Shown piece by piece: positions 1 through 7,343 of a stretch of DNA of 9,185 nt. Each line of letters starts with the position of its first letter. Positions within the stretch are counted from its first letter, which is position 1. This DNA is from a bacterium (GTDB lineage Bacteria; Ratteibacteria; UBA8468; B48-G9; JAFGKM01). Under the pieces are notes generated by a model. The model did not search any database. It worked only from the letters and a program-made list of their open reading frames with translations, and had not been told where the DNA came from. Position numbers and translations under genes: made by a program. Location: contig JAOAEP010000011.1 of NCBI GenBank assembly GCA_026416755.1, forward strand, positions 1-9,185, read 5' to 3'.

Positions 1-3000
1 TCTCCAATTGTTCTTTTTATTTCATAAAGAAATTCTTCACTTAAATTTATTCCATAATTTCTTGGTTTAATTTTAATCCGCTTATCATTTAAAATAAGAT
101 TGAGAAATACGGGAGAATCGCCTTTAAACCTTAAGAATAAATTTTTAATAATTTCTATCTTTTCTTCTCCAATAGGAAGTTTCAAATCAATTTCAATTTT
201 TTTGTAAAATTTTTCTTTTACATTGTTCATATTTGCCACATCATGCACTATTATTTTAAACTCTTCCTGTTCTTTTTTTAACCTTCCTTTCACAAAAATA
301 AGATTTCCCACTCTAATAATTGTTGAAAATTCTTCAAAAACAGGCGGATAAAAAATCGCTTTAATTTTACCATCCATGTTTTCAATTTCTCCAATTGCCA
401 TCTTCTCCGCCTTTTTCCTTGTAGTTGTTCTTTTAATATCCGTAAGTATACCACCCCAAATAATTATTTCTCCTTCTTTTATTTTCTTAATTTGTTCAAG
501 AGACATAGAATAGAGTTTTATTATAGGCATATGTTTTTCTATTGGATGACCTGTAAGATAAACTCCCAACATTTCTTTTTCATAGGATAAAAGTTTTGTT
601 TGGGGCCATTCAGGAAGAGATGTAATTGCTTCTTTATTCATTATAGGAAGTAATTTTTTTGTTTCTTTTGAAGTAAAAATTTCAATATGATTTTCATCTT
701 TTACTTTCTGCATTTTATTTCCATGTTCTATAGCATCATCTATCATTGCAAAAAGTTGTGATCGATAAATCCCAAGATAATCAAAAGCACCAGATTTTAT
801 CAAACTTTCAATTACTTTTTTATTAACTGTCCTTAAATTAACCCTTTCACAAAAATCATAAAGTGAAACAAATTCTCCACTTTTTCTACTTTCAATAATT
901 GATTTTATTGCAGCAGAACCTACATTTTTGATTGCAGAGAGACCAAAAATTATGTCATTCCCAAAGATTTTAAAATTTTCATCACTTTCAATGAGGTCTG
1001 GTGGCAAAACCCATATCCCCATCCTTTCACATTCTTCAATATATTCAGCTACTTTATCTTGATTTCCAATTTCACTATTTAAAAGACAAGTCATAAATTC
1101 AAGGGGGTAATTGGCTTTTAGATATGCTGTTTGGTAAGAAATTAAAGCATATCCAGCGCTATGGGATTTGTTAAACCCATAACCAGCAAAATTATAAATA
1201 TTTTCAAATATTTTTTCAGCAACTTCTTTTTTTACTCCATTTGAAATAGCACCTTTTACAAATTTTTCTCTCATTTTTTCCATTTCTTCAGGAATTTTTT
1301 TTCCCATTGCTTTTCTTAAAATATCTGCTTCACCCATTGTAAAATTTGCCAGTTTATTTGCTATCTGCATTACCTGTTCTTGATAAAGTATTATTCCATA
1401 CGTAGATTCTAAAATGGGCTTAAGAATTTCATGGTCATATTTAATTTTTGATGGATCTTTTTTCCTCTCAATATATTCTCTCACCATACCACTTTTCATA
1501 GGCCCTGGTCTATATAAAGCGAGAACCGCTATAATATCTTCAAACCTCCGTGGTTGTATTTCTCTCAATAAATTTCTCATCCCTTCACTTTCAAGTTGAA
1601 ATACTCCTATTGTTTCCCCTTTAGAAAGAAGTTGATATGTTTTTTCATCATCCAGAGGGAAATCTTTAATTTCAACACCTTTTCTTTCTTTAATAAGGTT
1701 TATTGTATCTTCAATAATTGATAAAGTTTTAAGCCCAAGAATATCAATTTTTAAAAGCCCTATTTTTTCAATACATTCAAACTCATACTGACTTGCAATT
1801 TCTCCATTGGGACCTTTAAAAAGAGGCACAAATTCACTAACATTACTTCCTGTAATCACAATCCCTGCAGCATGAATAGAAGGATGTCTTGTAAGTCCTT
1901 CTAATTTTAGGGATATATTGAAAAGTTCTTTTATTTTCTCATCACTTTTCATAAGTGTCTTTATTTCTGGATTATTAATAACTTCTTCTTTCAAACTCGG
2001 TCCATATTCATGAGTTATAAGTTTTGCTATATTATTAATTTCATTGTAAGGGAATCCAAGAACTCTTCCGACATCTCTTATAACCGCTCTTGCTTGAAGT
2101 GTTCCATATGTTCCAATTTGGCACACATTTTCTTCTCCATACTTTGATTTTATATATTCTATTATTTCTTCTCTTCTTCTATCACAAAAGTCAATATCTA
2201 TATCTGGTAAACTTATTCTTTCGGGATTTAGAAATCTTTCAAATAAGAGATTGTATGTAATGGGATTCACTTGAGTTATATTCATTAAATATGCAATAAT
2301 ACTTCCAGCAGAAGAACCTCTTCCAGGGCCAACCCTTATTCCTCTTTTTTTTGCTTCATTAACAAAATCATGAATTATTAGAAAATAGCCAGAAAATCCC
2401 ATTTGTTTTATTATTTTAAATTCATAAGATATCCTTTTTATTATTTCATTATCACTCTCCTCCTCAAAGTTTTCTATTTCAATACCAAATTTTTCTTTTG
2501 CACCAATTTTTATCAATTCTTCAAAATACTCATCAACACTTTTGCCTTCAGGAACTTGAAATTTAGGAAGAAAATACTTATCAAATTCTAAAATAAGATT
2601 ACATTTTTCAGATATTTCTATTGTATTTTCAATCGCTTCTGGTATATCCTTAAATCTACTAATCATCTCTTCTGGCTTTTTAAAATAAACTTCTTCTGTT
2701 TGAAATTTAATCTTTGGGTCATCAATTTTACTTCGTGTTTGAATACATAAAAGAACTTCATGAGCACGTCTATCATCTTTAAAAAGATAATGACAATCAT
2801 TTGTAGCAACAATCTTTATACCTGTTTTTTTAGAAATTTCAATAAGTTTTGGAATTACAGTTTTTTCTTCTTCAAGACCAAGTATCATAATTTCAATATA
2901 AAAATTATCTTTTCCAAATATTTCGGAATAAATACCCGCTATTTCAAAAGCTTTATCAAATTCATCATTTTTTAAATAAGATGCTATTTCACCCTTAAGA

Positions 3001-3407
3001 CAACCAGAAAGGCCAATTAATCCCTTTGAATATTTTGACAATACTTCTTTATCAATTCTAGGTTGATAGTAAAAACCTTCAAGATAAGAAATAGTAGAGA
3101 GTTTCATCAAATTTTTATATCCTTCTTTATTTTGAGCAAGAATTGTAATATGAAAAGGAAACTTCCTTTCTCCTTTCTCAAATCTTGAATTTTGAGCGAT
3201 ATACATCTCACTACCAATTATTGGCTTAACACCATGCTCAATACAAGATATATAAAACTTAATTGCTCCTGCTAAACTCCCATGGTCTGTAATTGCCAAA
3301 GCAGGCATACCATATCTATGAGCAAGAGAAGATACCTCCTCAATTCTACACATTCCATCAAGTAAACTATATTCAGTATGTAAATGTAAATGAACAAATT
3401 TTTTCAT
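1..3407 (-). CDS. dnaE: DNA polymerase III alpha subunit, C-terminal end cut by window edge
   Basis: This is the replicative DNA polymerase catalytic subunit. The frame is open from the ATG at 3407 to the window edge, giving 1135 complete codons, so probably only the last few to tens of residues of a family that is usually about 1150 residues are missing. The N-terminal PHP domain opens with HLHLHTEYSLLDG and keeps its likely metal ligands H8, H10, D17, H42, E67, H86, C136, D204 and H206. The polymerase core has GPGRGSSAGS (about 360-369), PDIDIDF with catalytic D402 and D404, and KIDILGLKTL with D555, close to the E. coli positions 401, 403 and 555. FNKSHSAGYA lies near 745. An OB-fold follows at about 970-1065, with W984 inside it, then the C-terminal domain. 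The ATG overlaps the guaB3 stop (ATGA) and has no clear Shine-Dalgarno, so its translation is probably coupled to guaB3. A canonical clamp-binding QxxLF is not evident; NHIEIF (906-911) sits where it would be expected. Confidence 0.97.
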   Translation of the reverse strand, partial: MKKFVHLHLHTEYSLLDGMCRIEEVSSLAHRYGMPALAITDHGSLAGAIKFYISCIEHGVKPIIGSEMYIAQNSRFEKGERKFPFHITILAQNKEGYKNLMKLSTISYLEGFYYQPRIDKEVLSKYSKGLIGLSGCLKGEIASYLKNDEFDKAFEIAGIYSEIFGKDNFYIEIMILGLEEEKTVIPKLIEISKKTGIKIVATNDCHYLFKDDRRAHEVLLCIQTRSKIDDPKIKFQTEEVYFKKPEEMISRFKDIPEAIENTIEISEKCNLILEFDKYFLPKFQVPEGKSVDEYFEELIKIGAKEKFGIEIENFEEESDNEIIKRISYEFKIIKQMGFSGYFLIIHDFVNEAKKRGIRVGPGRGSSAGSIIAYLMNITQVNPITYNLLFERFLNPERISLPDIDIDFCDRRREEIIEYIKSKYGEENVCQIGTYGTLQARAVIRDVGRVLGFPYNEINNIAKLITHEYGPSLKEEVINNPEIKTLMKSDEKIKELFNISLKLEGLTRHPSIHAAGIVITGSNVSEFVPLFKGPNGEIASQYEFECIEKIGLLKIDILGLKTLSIIEDTINLIKERKGVEIKDFPLDDEKTYQLLSKGETIGVFQLESEGMRNLLREIQPRRFEDIIAVLALYRPGPMKSGMVREYIERKKDPSKIKYDHEILKPILESTYGIILYQEQVMQIANKLANFTMGEADILRKAMGKKIPEEMEKMREKFVKGAISNGVKKEVAEKIFENIYNFAGYGFNKSHSAGYALISYQTAYLKANYPLEFMTCLLNSEIGNQDKVAEYIEECERMGIWVLPPDLIESDENFKIFGNDIIFGLSAIKNVGSAAIKSIIESRKSGEFVSLYDFCERVNLRTVNKKVIESLIKSGAFDYLGIYRSQLFAMIDDAIEHGNKMQKVKDENHIEIFTSKETKKLLPIMNKEAITSLPEWPQTKLLSYEKEMLGVYLTGHPIEKHMPIIKLYSMSLEQIKKIKEGEIIIWGGILTDIKRTTTRKKAEKMAIGEIENMDGKIKAIFYPPVFEEFSTIIRVGNLIFVKGRLKKEQEEFKIIVHDVANMNNVKEKFYKKIEIDLKLPIGEEKIEIIKNLFLRFKGDSPVFLNLILNDKRIKIKPRNYGINLSEEFLYEIKRTIG

Positions 3408-4564
3408 TTTTCTTTTTGTAATTTTTTAACTGATTGATATATTTTACCTTCAGTTTTCACACTTGGAGCAATAGCAATTTCAACAAGTTGCATCTCTTTA
3501 ATATTTTTTGCTCCAAGAGATGCCATTGATAATTTAAGAGCACCTATTAAATTCTGACTTCCATCATCAACTTTTGCAGGCCCAAATAAAATTTCCTTAA
3601 GTGTTCCTGTAGTTCCAACTTTTATCCTTGTTCCTCTTGGTAAATTTTCATCACTTGTTGCCATTCCCCAGTGATACCCTTTTCCAGGGGCTTCTACTGC
3701 TTTAACAAGTCCAGAACCAATCATAACAGCATCCGCACCACAGGCGAACGCTTTACATATATCTCCACTTGTAACCATCCCTCCATCAGTTATTATTGGA
3801 ATATACCTTCCTGTTTTTTTAAAATAGAAATCTCTTGCATAAGCACAATCCGCAGTTGCAGTAACCTGTGGAACCCCAATTCCCAGAACTTCTCTTGTTG
3901 TACAAGCAGCACCTGGTCCAATACCAACTAAAATTCCAGAAACACCAGTTTCCATAAGTTCATAAGCAACATCAAAAGTTACACAATTTCCTACCAGAAT
4001 AGGAACACGAGAATTTTTACAAAAAGAATATAAATCAAGTGGTTTATACTTTGCTGAAATATGCCTTGCAGTTGTAACAGTGGATTGAATTACAAAAATA
4101 TCAACTCCACTATTTTGAGAAATTTCTAAAAATCTTTCTGCACATTGAGGGATAGAACTTACAGCACAGATTACACCTCCTTTTTTTATTTCTGCTATTC
4201 TTTCTTCTATTAATTCTTCTTTAACTGGCTCTTTATATATATTTTGAATAATTTGTGTTGATTTTTCAGGAGGGGATGAAATTATTTCTTCAATCACTGA
4301 ATATGGGTCTTTATATCTTGTATAGATCCCTAAAAGATTCAAAACACCAACACCTCCCATCTTACCAAAAAGAATAGCAAATTTAGGATCAACAACACCA
4401 TCCATTGCTGCTGCAAATACAGGAATATTAAGAGTATAATTACCTATCTGAATTCTTATATCAACTTCTTCAGGATTTAAAGTTATTTTTCCTGGAACAA
4501 GGGAAATATCATCAAACCCATAACAAACGCGTGCCTTTCTGTTTATACCTATCCACATTGCCAT
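3404..4564 (-). CDS. guaB3: GuaB3-type IMP dehydrogenase family protein (no CBS domains)
   Basis: This 386-residue protein belongs to the IMP dehydrogenase/GMP reductase TIM-barrel family, and its length and sequence fit the GuaB3 subgroup known from cyanobacteria and actinobacteria. IMP dehydrogenase oxidises IMP to XMP with NAD, the committed step to guanine nucleotides. Visible motifs are FDDISLVPG (17-25), AAAMDG (51-56), GNCVT (192-196), the catalytic-loop cysteine C221 in GPGAACTTRE, DGG (260-262), GADAVMIGSG (276-285) and the GuaB3-like GYHWGMA and LPRGTRIKVG (about 296-317). The barrel runs through without the roughly 120-residue CBS insert of standard GuaB. The ATG at 4564 is chosen because AGGAGG lies six bases upstream. 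The stop overlaps the dnaE start by four bases. IMP dehydrogenase activity is inferred from characterised GuaB3 relatives; a GMP reductase-like role cannot be excluded from sequence alone. Confidence 0.9.
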   Translation of the reverse strand: MAMWIGINRKARVCYGFDDISLVPGKITLNPEEVDIRIQIGNYTLNIPVFAAAMDGVVDPKFAILFGKMGGVGVLNLLGIYTRYKDPYSVIEEIISSPPEKSTQIIQNIYKEPVKEELIEERIAEIKKGGVICAVSSIPQCAERFLEISQNSGVDIFVIQSTVTTARHISAKYKPLDLYSFCKNSRVPILVGNCVTFDVAYELMETGVSGILVGIGPGAACTTREVLGIGVPQVTATADCAYARDFYFKKTGRYIPIITDGGMVTSGDICKAFACGADAVMIGSGLVKAVEAPGKGYHWGMATSDENLPRGTRIKVGTTGTLKEILFGPAKVDDGSQNLIGALKLSMASLGAKNIKEMQLVEIAIAPSVKTEGKIYQSVKKLQKEK

Positions 4565-4570
4565 ATTTTT

Positions 4571-4576
4571 CCTCCT
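4571..4576 (-). promoter_or_regulatory. Strong Shine-Dalgarno of guaB3
   Basis: AGGAGG on the minus strand lies six bases upstream of the guaB3 ATG. It is the best Shine-Dalgarno in the window. It fixes the start at 4564 and suggests that guaB3 is initiated independently rather than by coupling to ksgA. Confidence 0.8.
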
Positions 4577-4608
4577 TTTTCAAAGTTTCATTTTAAAAAA
4601 CAAAATTT

Positions 4609-4637
4609 TTAATACAAGTATTAATGAATTTTTTCCA
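4609..4637 (-). promoter_or_regulatory. Possible sigma-70-type promoter for guaB3-dnaE
   Basis: On the minus strand TGGAAA (4637-4632, four of six matches to TTGACA) is separated by 17 bases from TATTAA (4614-4609, four of six matches to TATAAT). It lies in the only real intergenic gap of the window, about 45-70 bases upstream of the guaB3 start. Such matches arise easily by chance in AT-rich DNA, so the call rests mostly on position. Confidence 0.3.
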
Positions 4638-4696
4638 CATGATCTCTCATTCAATAGAGTATTTTTTTATATATTTTAAACCAAATTTGATATTTC

Positions 4697-5581
4697 TTAA
4701 ACTTTTAAATCAAAATCTTTTTTATCTTGGTAAATAATAAAATTCTGAATTATTTTAAAAATGAGATATATTTGTTCAGGGGTTAATTCTTCAACTCTTT
4801 TTGAAGGTGAAATATCATATTTTAAAAGATTTTTCTCCATTATTTCTTTCTCAATTCTAAAAATTTTTTTCACAACATTTGTTAGTTTTTTTCTTCTATA
4901 ACTAAAGATTAAAGGAAGAAACTCAAAAAATTTTTCTTTATTCTCTATTTTTATTTTCGGGTTTTTTAAGGGAATAATTTTAACCACTACAGATTCTACC
5001 TTCGGTCTTGGATAAAATACATTTTTATTTAAGGAATAACATATTTTCGTATCTGTGTAAATATAAAGTAGGACAGAAATAGGACAATACTGTTTAGTAC
5101 CAGGTATCCCTACAAATCTTTCTCCAACTTCTTTTTGAACAGTTAAAAGTGCAAGTTTAATTCTTTTATGAAATTTAAGAATATGAAATAAAATAGGAGT
5201 ACTTAAATAATAAGGAGTATTTCCAATAACTTTTACTCTACTTTCAAATGAATTCCAGAAACTTTCATCCGAATTTAAAAAATCCTTTTTAATTAAGTGA
5301 AATTTTTTATAACATGAAAAATTTTTCTCTAAGATTTTACAGAAATCTTCATCTATTTCAAATCCATAGTACTCTTTTACTTTTTCAATTATACCTTCAG
5401 TCAAAGAACCGAGTCCCGGACCAATTTCAATAACTATATCTTTTTTATTAAGATTAGCAAAAGAAAGTAATTTATCCCTTGCATTTTTATCAATTAAAAA
5501 ATGTTGTCCAAGATGTTTTTTTATATTGATATTACCTATTTCTTTAAGTTTTCTTATTTCTTTTAAAGTTAAAAATTTCAT
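4697..5581 (-). CDS. rsmA: 16S rRNA dimethyladenosine transferase RsmA/KsgA
   Basis: This enzyme uses S-adenosylmethionine to dimethylate two adjacent adenines near the 3' end of 16S rRNA (A1518 and A1519 in E. coli), a late small-subunit maturation step. The 294-residue protein has KKHLGQHFLID (21-31), SAM motif I EIGPGLGSLT (52-61), the acidic SAM-ribose residue in GFEID (E75), D100, the catalytic motif NTPY (121-124, most often NLPY or NIPY), FYPRPKVES (189-197), SYRRKKL (227-233) and SPSKRVEELTPEQ (258-270). An upstream TTG at 5602 would add seven residues, but the ATG at 5581 is preferred. It forms an ATGA overlap with the pdxA stop, like the other junctions here, and the family motif follows at the normal distance. 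Neither start has a clear Shine-Dalgarno. The pdxA-ksgA order matches E. coli. No intrinsic terminator is visible after the TAA. Confidence 0.96.
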   Translation of the reverse strand: MKFLTLKEIRKLKEIGNINIKKHLGQHFLIDKNARDKLLSFANLNKKDIVIEIGPGLGSLTEGIIEKVKEYYGFEIDEDFCKILEKNFSCYKKFHLIKKDFLNSDESFWNSFESRVKVIGNTPYYLSTPILFHILKFHKRIKLALLTVQKEVGERFVGIPGTKQYCPISVLLYIYTDTKICYSLNKNVFYPRPKVESVVVKIIPLKNPKIKIENKEKFFEFLPLIFSYRRKKLTNVVKKIFRIEKEIMEKNLLKYDISPSKRVEELTPEQIYLIFKIIQNFIIYQDKKDFDLKV

Positions 5582-6549
5582 TTTTGTTTGATGAAATTGC
5601 AAATAAACTTATATGCACATATAAAACTTTCAGGATTCCCTTTATTTTTATAAGCAATATCAAAAGCGGTTCCATGACCAGGACTTATTCTTGGAAGTTT
5701 TAATCCTGCAGTAAAATTCATGAGTTTCTCAAAATAAAATGTTTTAAGTGGAATTAATGCTTGGTCATGATAAATAGCAATTATTAAATCAAAATTTTTT
5801 CTAAAAATTGTATCTGCAGGGAAAGGACCTTCTATATTTATTTCTTTATTTTTTATTTTTTCAATTGCTGGCTTAATAATTTCAATTTCTTCTTTACCAA
5901 GGATACCATTTTCTCCAGCATGAGGATTTAGACCACATATACCAATTTTAGGGTTTTTAACTTTTAACTTTTTAAGAAATTCAAACCCAATATATATTTT
6001 TTCAATAATAAGTTCTTCCTTTAAATATTTAAAAATATCCTTTAGAGGAATATGGGTTGTTAAAAGTAAAACTTTATATTTTTCAGCAATCATTATCATA
6101 GCATATTTTTTTTCATTAAGTTTTTCAGATAGAAGCTCTGTATGTCCTGAATAATTATGTCCTGCGAAAAACCATGCTCTTTTTGATATGGGTAAAGTAA
6201 CAAGGGCATCTATTACTTTTTTTTTCCAAAGGTTTATTGCCTCAATTACATATTTAAAAGAGGCTTCTCCACATATTCTATTATCATAACCAATAGGGAA
6301 TTTCTTATCTTTTATTACATCTATTGGGAAAATATTTAAATACTTCTCATCAATATCTATTTTATCTTTCACCTCTTTTATTTTTATTTTTACATCAACA
6401 TATTCTAAATTCCTTTCAATTACTGGAATATCAGCAATTATGAGAGGGACCACATCTTTATTTTTTTTAATTTCAAAAAATCCCTTTAATAATATTTCTG
6501 GCCCTATACCTGCAGGATCTCCAATTGTTATTCCTATAATTTTTTTCAT
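5578..6549 (-). CDS. pdxA: 4-hydroxythreonine-4-phosphate dehydrogenase PdxA
   Basis: PdxA oxidises 4-phosphohydroxy-L-threonine with NAD in the DXP-dependent route to pyridoxal 5'-phosphate; the product then goes to PdxJ. The 323-residue protein is of normal length and shows GDPAGIGPEI (10-19), VTLPISK (117-123), GHTELL (135-140), THIPL (165-169), GLNPHAGE (206-213), GPFPADT (241-247), YHDQAL (260-265) and SPGHGTAFDIA (289-299). H166, H210 and H261 match the three metal-binding histidines of the E. coli enzyme (166, 211, 266). The ATG shares one base with the stop of the upstream SurA-like gene (TAATG) and lacks a clear Shine-Dalgarno, so translation is probably coupled. The related PdxA2 enzymes act on D-threonate or D-erythronate 4-phosphate. 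The surA/ksgA neighbourhood, and the lack of a sugar-acid kinase nearby, favour the vitamin B6 role. Confidence 0.95.
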   Translation of the reverse strand: MKKIIGITIGDPAGIGPEILLKGFFEIKKNKDVVPLIIADIPVIERNLEYVDVKIKIKEVKDKIDIDEKYLNIFPIDVIKDKKFPIGYDNRICGEASFKYVIEAINLWKKKVIDALVTLPISKRAWFFAGHNYSGHTELLSEKLNEKKYAMIMIAEKYKVLLLTTHIPLKDIFKYLKEELIIEKIYIGFEFLKKLKVKNPKIGICGLNPHAGENGILGKEEIEIIKPAIEKIKNKEINIEGPFPADTIFRKNFDLIIAIYHDQALIPLKTFYFEKLMNFTAGLKLPRISPGHGTAFDIAYKNKGNPESFICAYKFICNFIKQK

Positions 6550-7343
6550 TAAAGAAATTTTATTGGAATTGTGTTACTTAAAGTTTCTATATAATTTCTG
6601 TAAAGGATAGAATATTTAGTTTTAAAAAGTTTTTCTTTTATCTCTTTATATTTTTCTATCTTATTTATTTCAAGTTGTTTTTTATCTTTAAGGTATACAA
6701 CAATCCATTTTTCTCCAATCTTAATTGGAGGAATAATTTTGTCTTTTTCAACTTTTTTAATTTCATTTAAAATCTCATCAATAATTTCTGAACTTTTAAG
6801 TTTAACATATTCCATTTCTTTCAAATCTTCAGAATCAAAATTTTCAACAAATTTTTCACTATCTTCTTTTTTATCAAACCATTTGAAAAAAAATTCATAT
6901 TCATTAAACTCATTTTCTATTTTCTCCATTTCTCTTGCAATTTCAATCGGACTTATTTCAATCTTGGATATAATTTCATTTCTTATAAGTTTCCTTATTT
7001 TTAATGTATTTATAATTTCATTTTCAAACTGAGAAAAGGACATATTTGATTCTTTAAGATATTCATAAAATTCTTGTATTGATGAAAAATTTCTTTTAAT
7101 CCTTTCAATTTCATTCTTAATTTCTTCTTTACTCACCTCTATTTTATTTTTTTCTGCTTGATAGAGGAGTAAATTTTCTTCAATTAAAAACTTTAGAGAA
7201 GTTTTATAATCTATTTTATCTCTTTTTGCTCTTAAAAAAACATCCTTTTCAAATATTGGCTTTGATCCCACAAGAACTAAAATTTTATCCTCGCCATAAA
7301 GAAAAAAAGTAATTATTACAAAAATTATAAAAAATTTCTTCAT
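6549..7343 (-). CDS. SurA-like periplasmic chaperone with eroded isomerase domain
   Basis: This 264-residue secreted protein resembles SurA, which chaperones outer-membrane proteins in the periplasm. Residues 1-17 are a signal peptide (MKK, then a hydrophobic run ending near G17). Residues about 20-137 match the SurA N-terminal chaperone fold: VLVGSKPIFEKDVFLRA, LIEENLLLYQAEKNKIEVS, then a SurA-like helix with FSQFENEIINTLKIRKLI (103-120) and ISPIEI (130-135). Residues about 148-220 have the length and end pattern of one parvulin domain (IGEKWIVVYLKD) but lack the usual glycines, the leading histidine and the GYHIIKL-type end, so isomerase activity is doubtful. The tail around 240-260 (YRNYIETLSNTIPI) resembles the SurA C-terminal helix and strand. 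AGGAGA eight bases upstream supports the start. It directly precedes pdxA and ksgA, as surA does in E. coli. The broad call is firm; strict orthology to SurA is inferred. Confidence 0.8.
   Translation of the reverse strand: MKKFFIIFVIITFFLYGEDKILVLVGSKPIFEKDVFLRAKRDKIDYKTSLKFLIEENLLLYQAEKNKIEVSKEEIKNEIERIKRNFSSIQEFYEYLKESNMSFSQFENEIINTLKIRKLIRNEIISKIEISPIEIAREMEKIENEFNEYEFFFKWFDKKEDSEKFVENFDSEDLKEMEYVKLKSSEIIDEILNEIKKVEKDKIIPPIKIGEKWIVVYLKDKKQLEINKIEKYKEIKEKLFKTKYSILYRNYIETLSNTIPIKFL

Noticed and set aside
1414..1599. Short plus-strand open frame of 61 codons
   Set aside because: It lies opposite the conserved dnaE polymerase core, has no recognisable domain and no ribosome binding site, and is best explained as a chance open frame in AT-rich DNA.
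2403..2975. Two short plus-strand open frames (2403-2591 and 2760-2975) rich in Phe, Tyr, Ile and Asn
   Set aside because: Both are antisense to well-conserved dnaE sequence, including the PHP D204/H206 region, and their composition is what the complement of Lys/Glu-rich coding DNA gives.
3671..3931. Plus-strand open frame of 86 codons
   Set aside because: It is antisense to the GuaB3 active-site region, and its Cys/Ser-rich translation matches no family I recognise.
4644..4669. Possible small hairpin (CTCT/AGAG) followed by a T run on the plus strand
   Set aside because: The stem is only four pairs and the T run is on the plus strand, where there are no genes; in the minus-strand direction no T run follows, so it is not a credible terminator.
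4565..4696. Possible purine-type riboswitch upstream of guaB3
   Set aside because: The gap is short and AT-rich, and no conserved guanine-riboswitch loop or three-way junction pattern could be seen.
6739..7032. Plus-strand open frame of 97 codons rich in Ser, Phe and Ile, looking like a membrane protein
   Set aside because: It is the complement of the Glu/Lys-rich helices of the SurA-like gene; the apparent hydrophobicity is a by-product of that composition.
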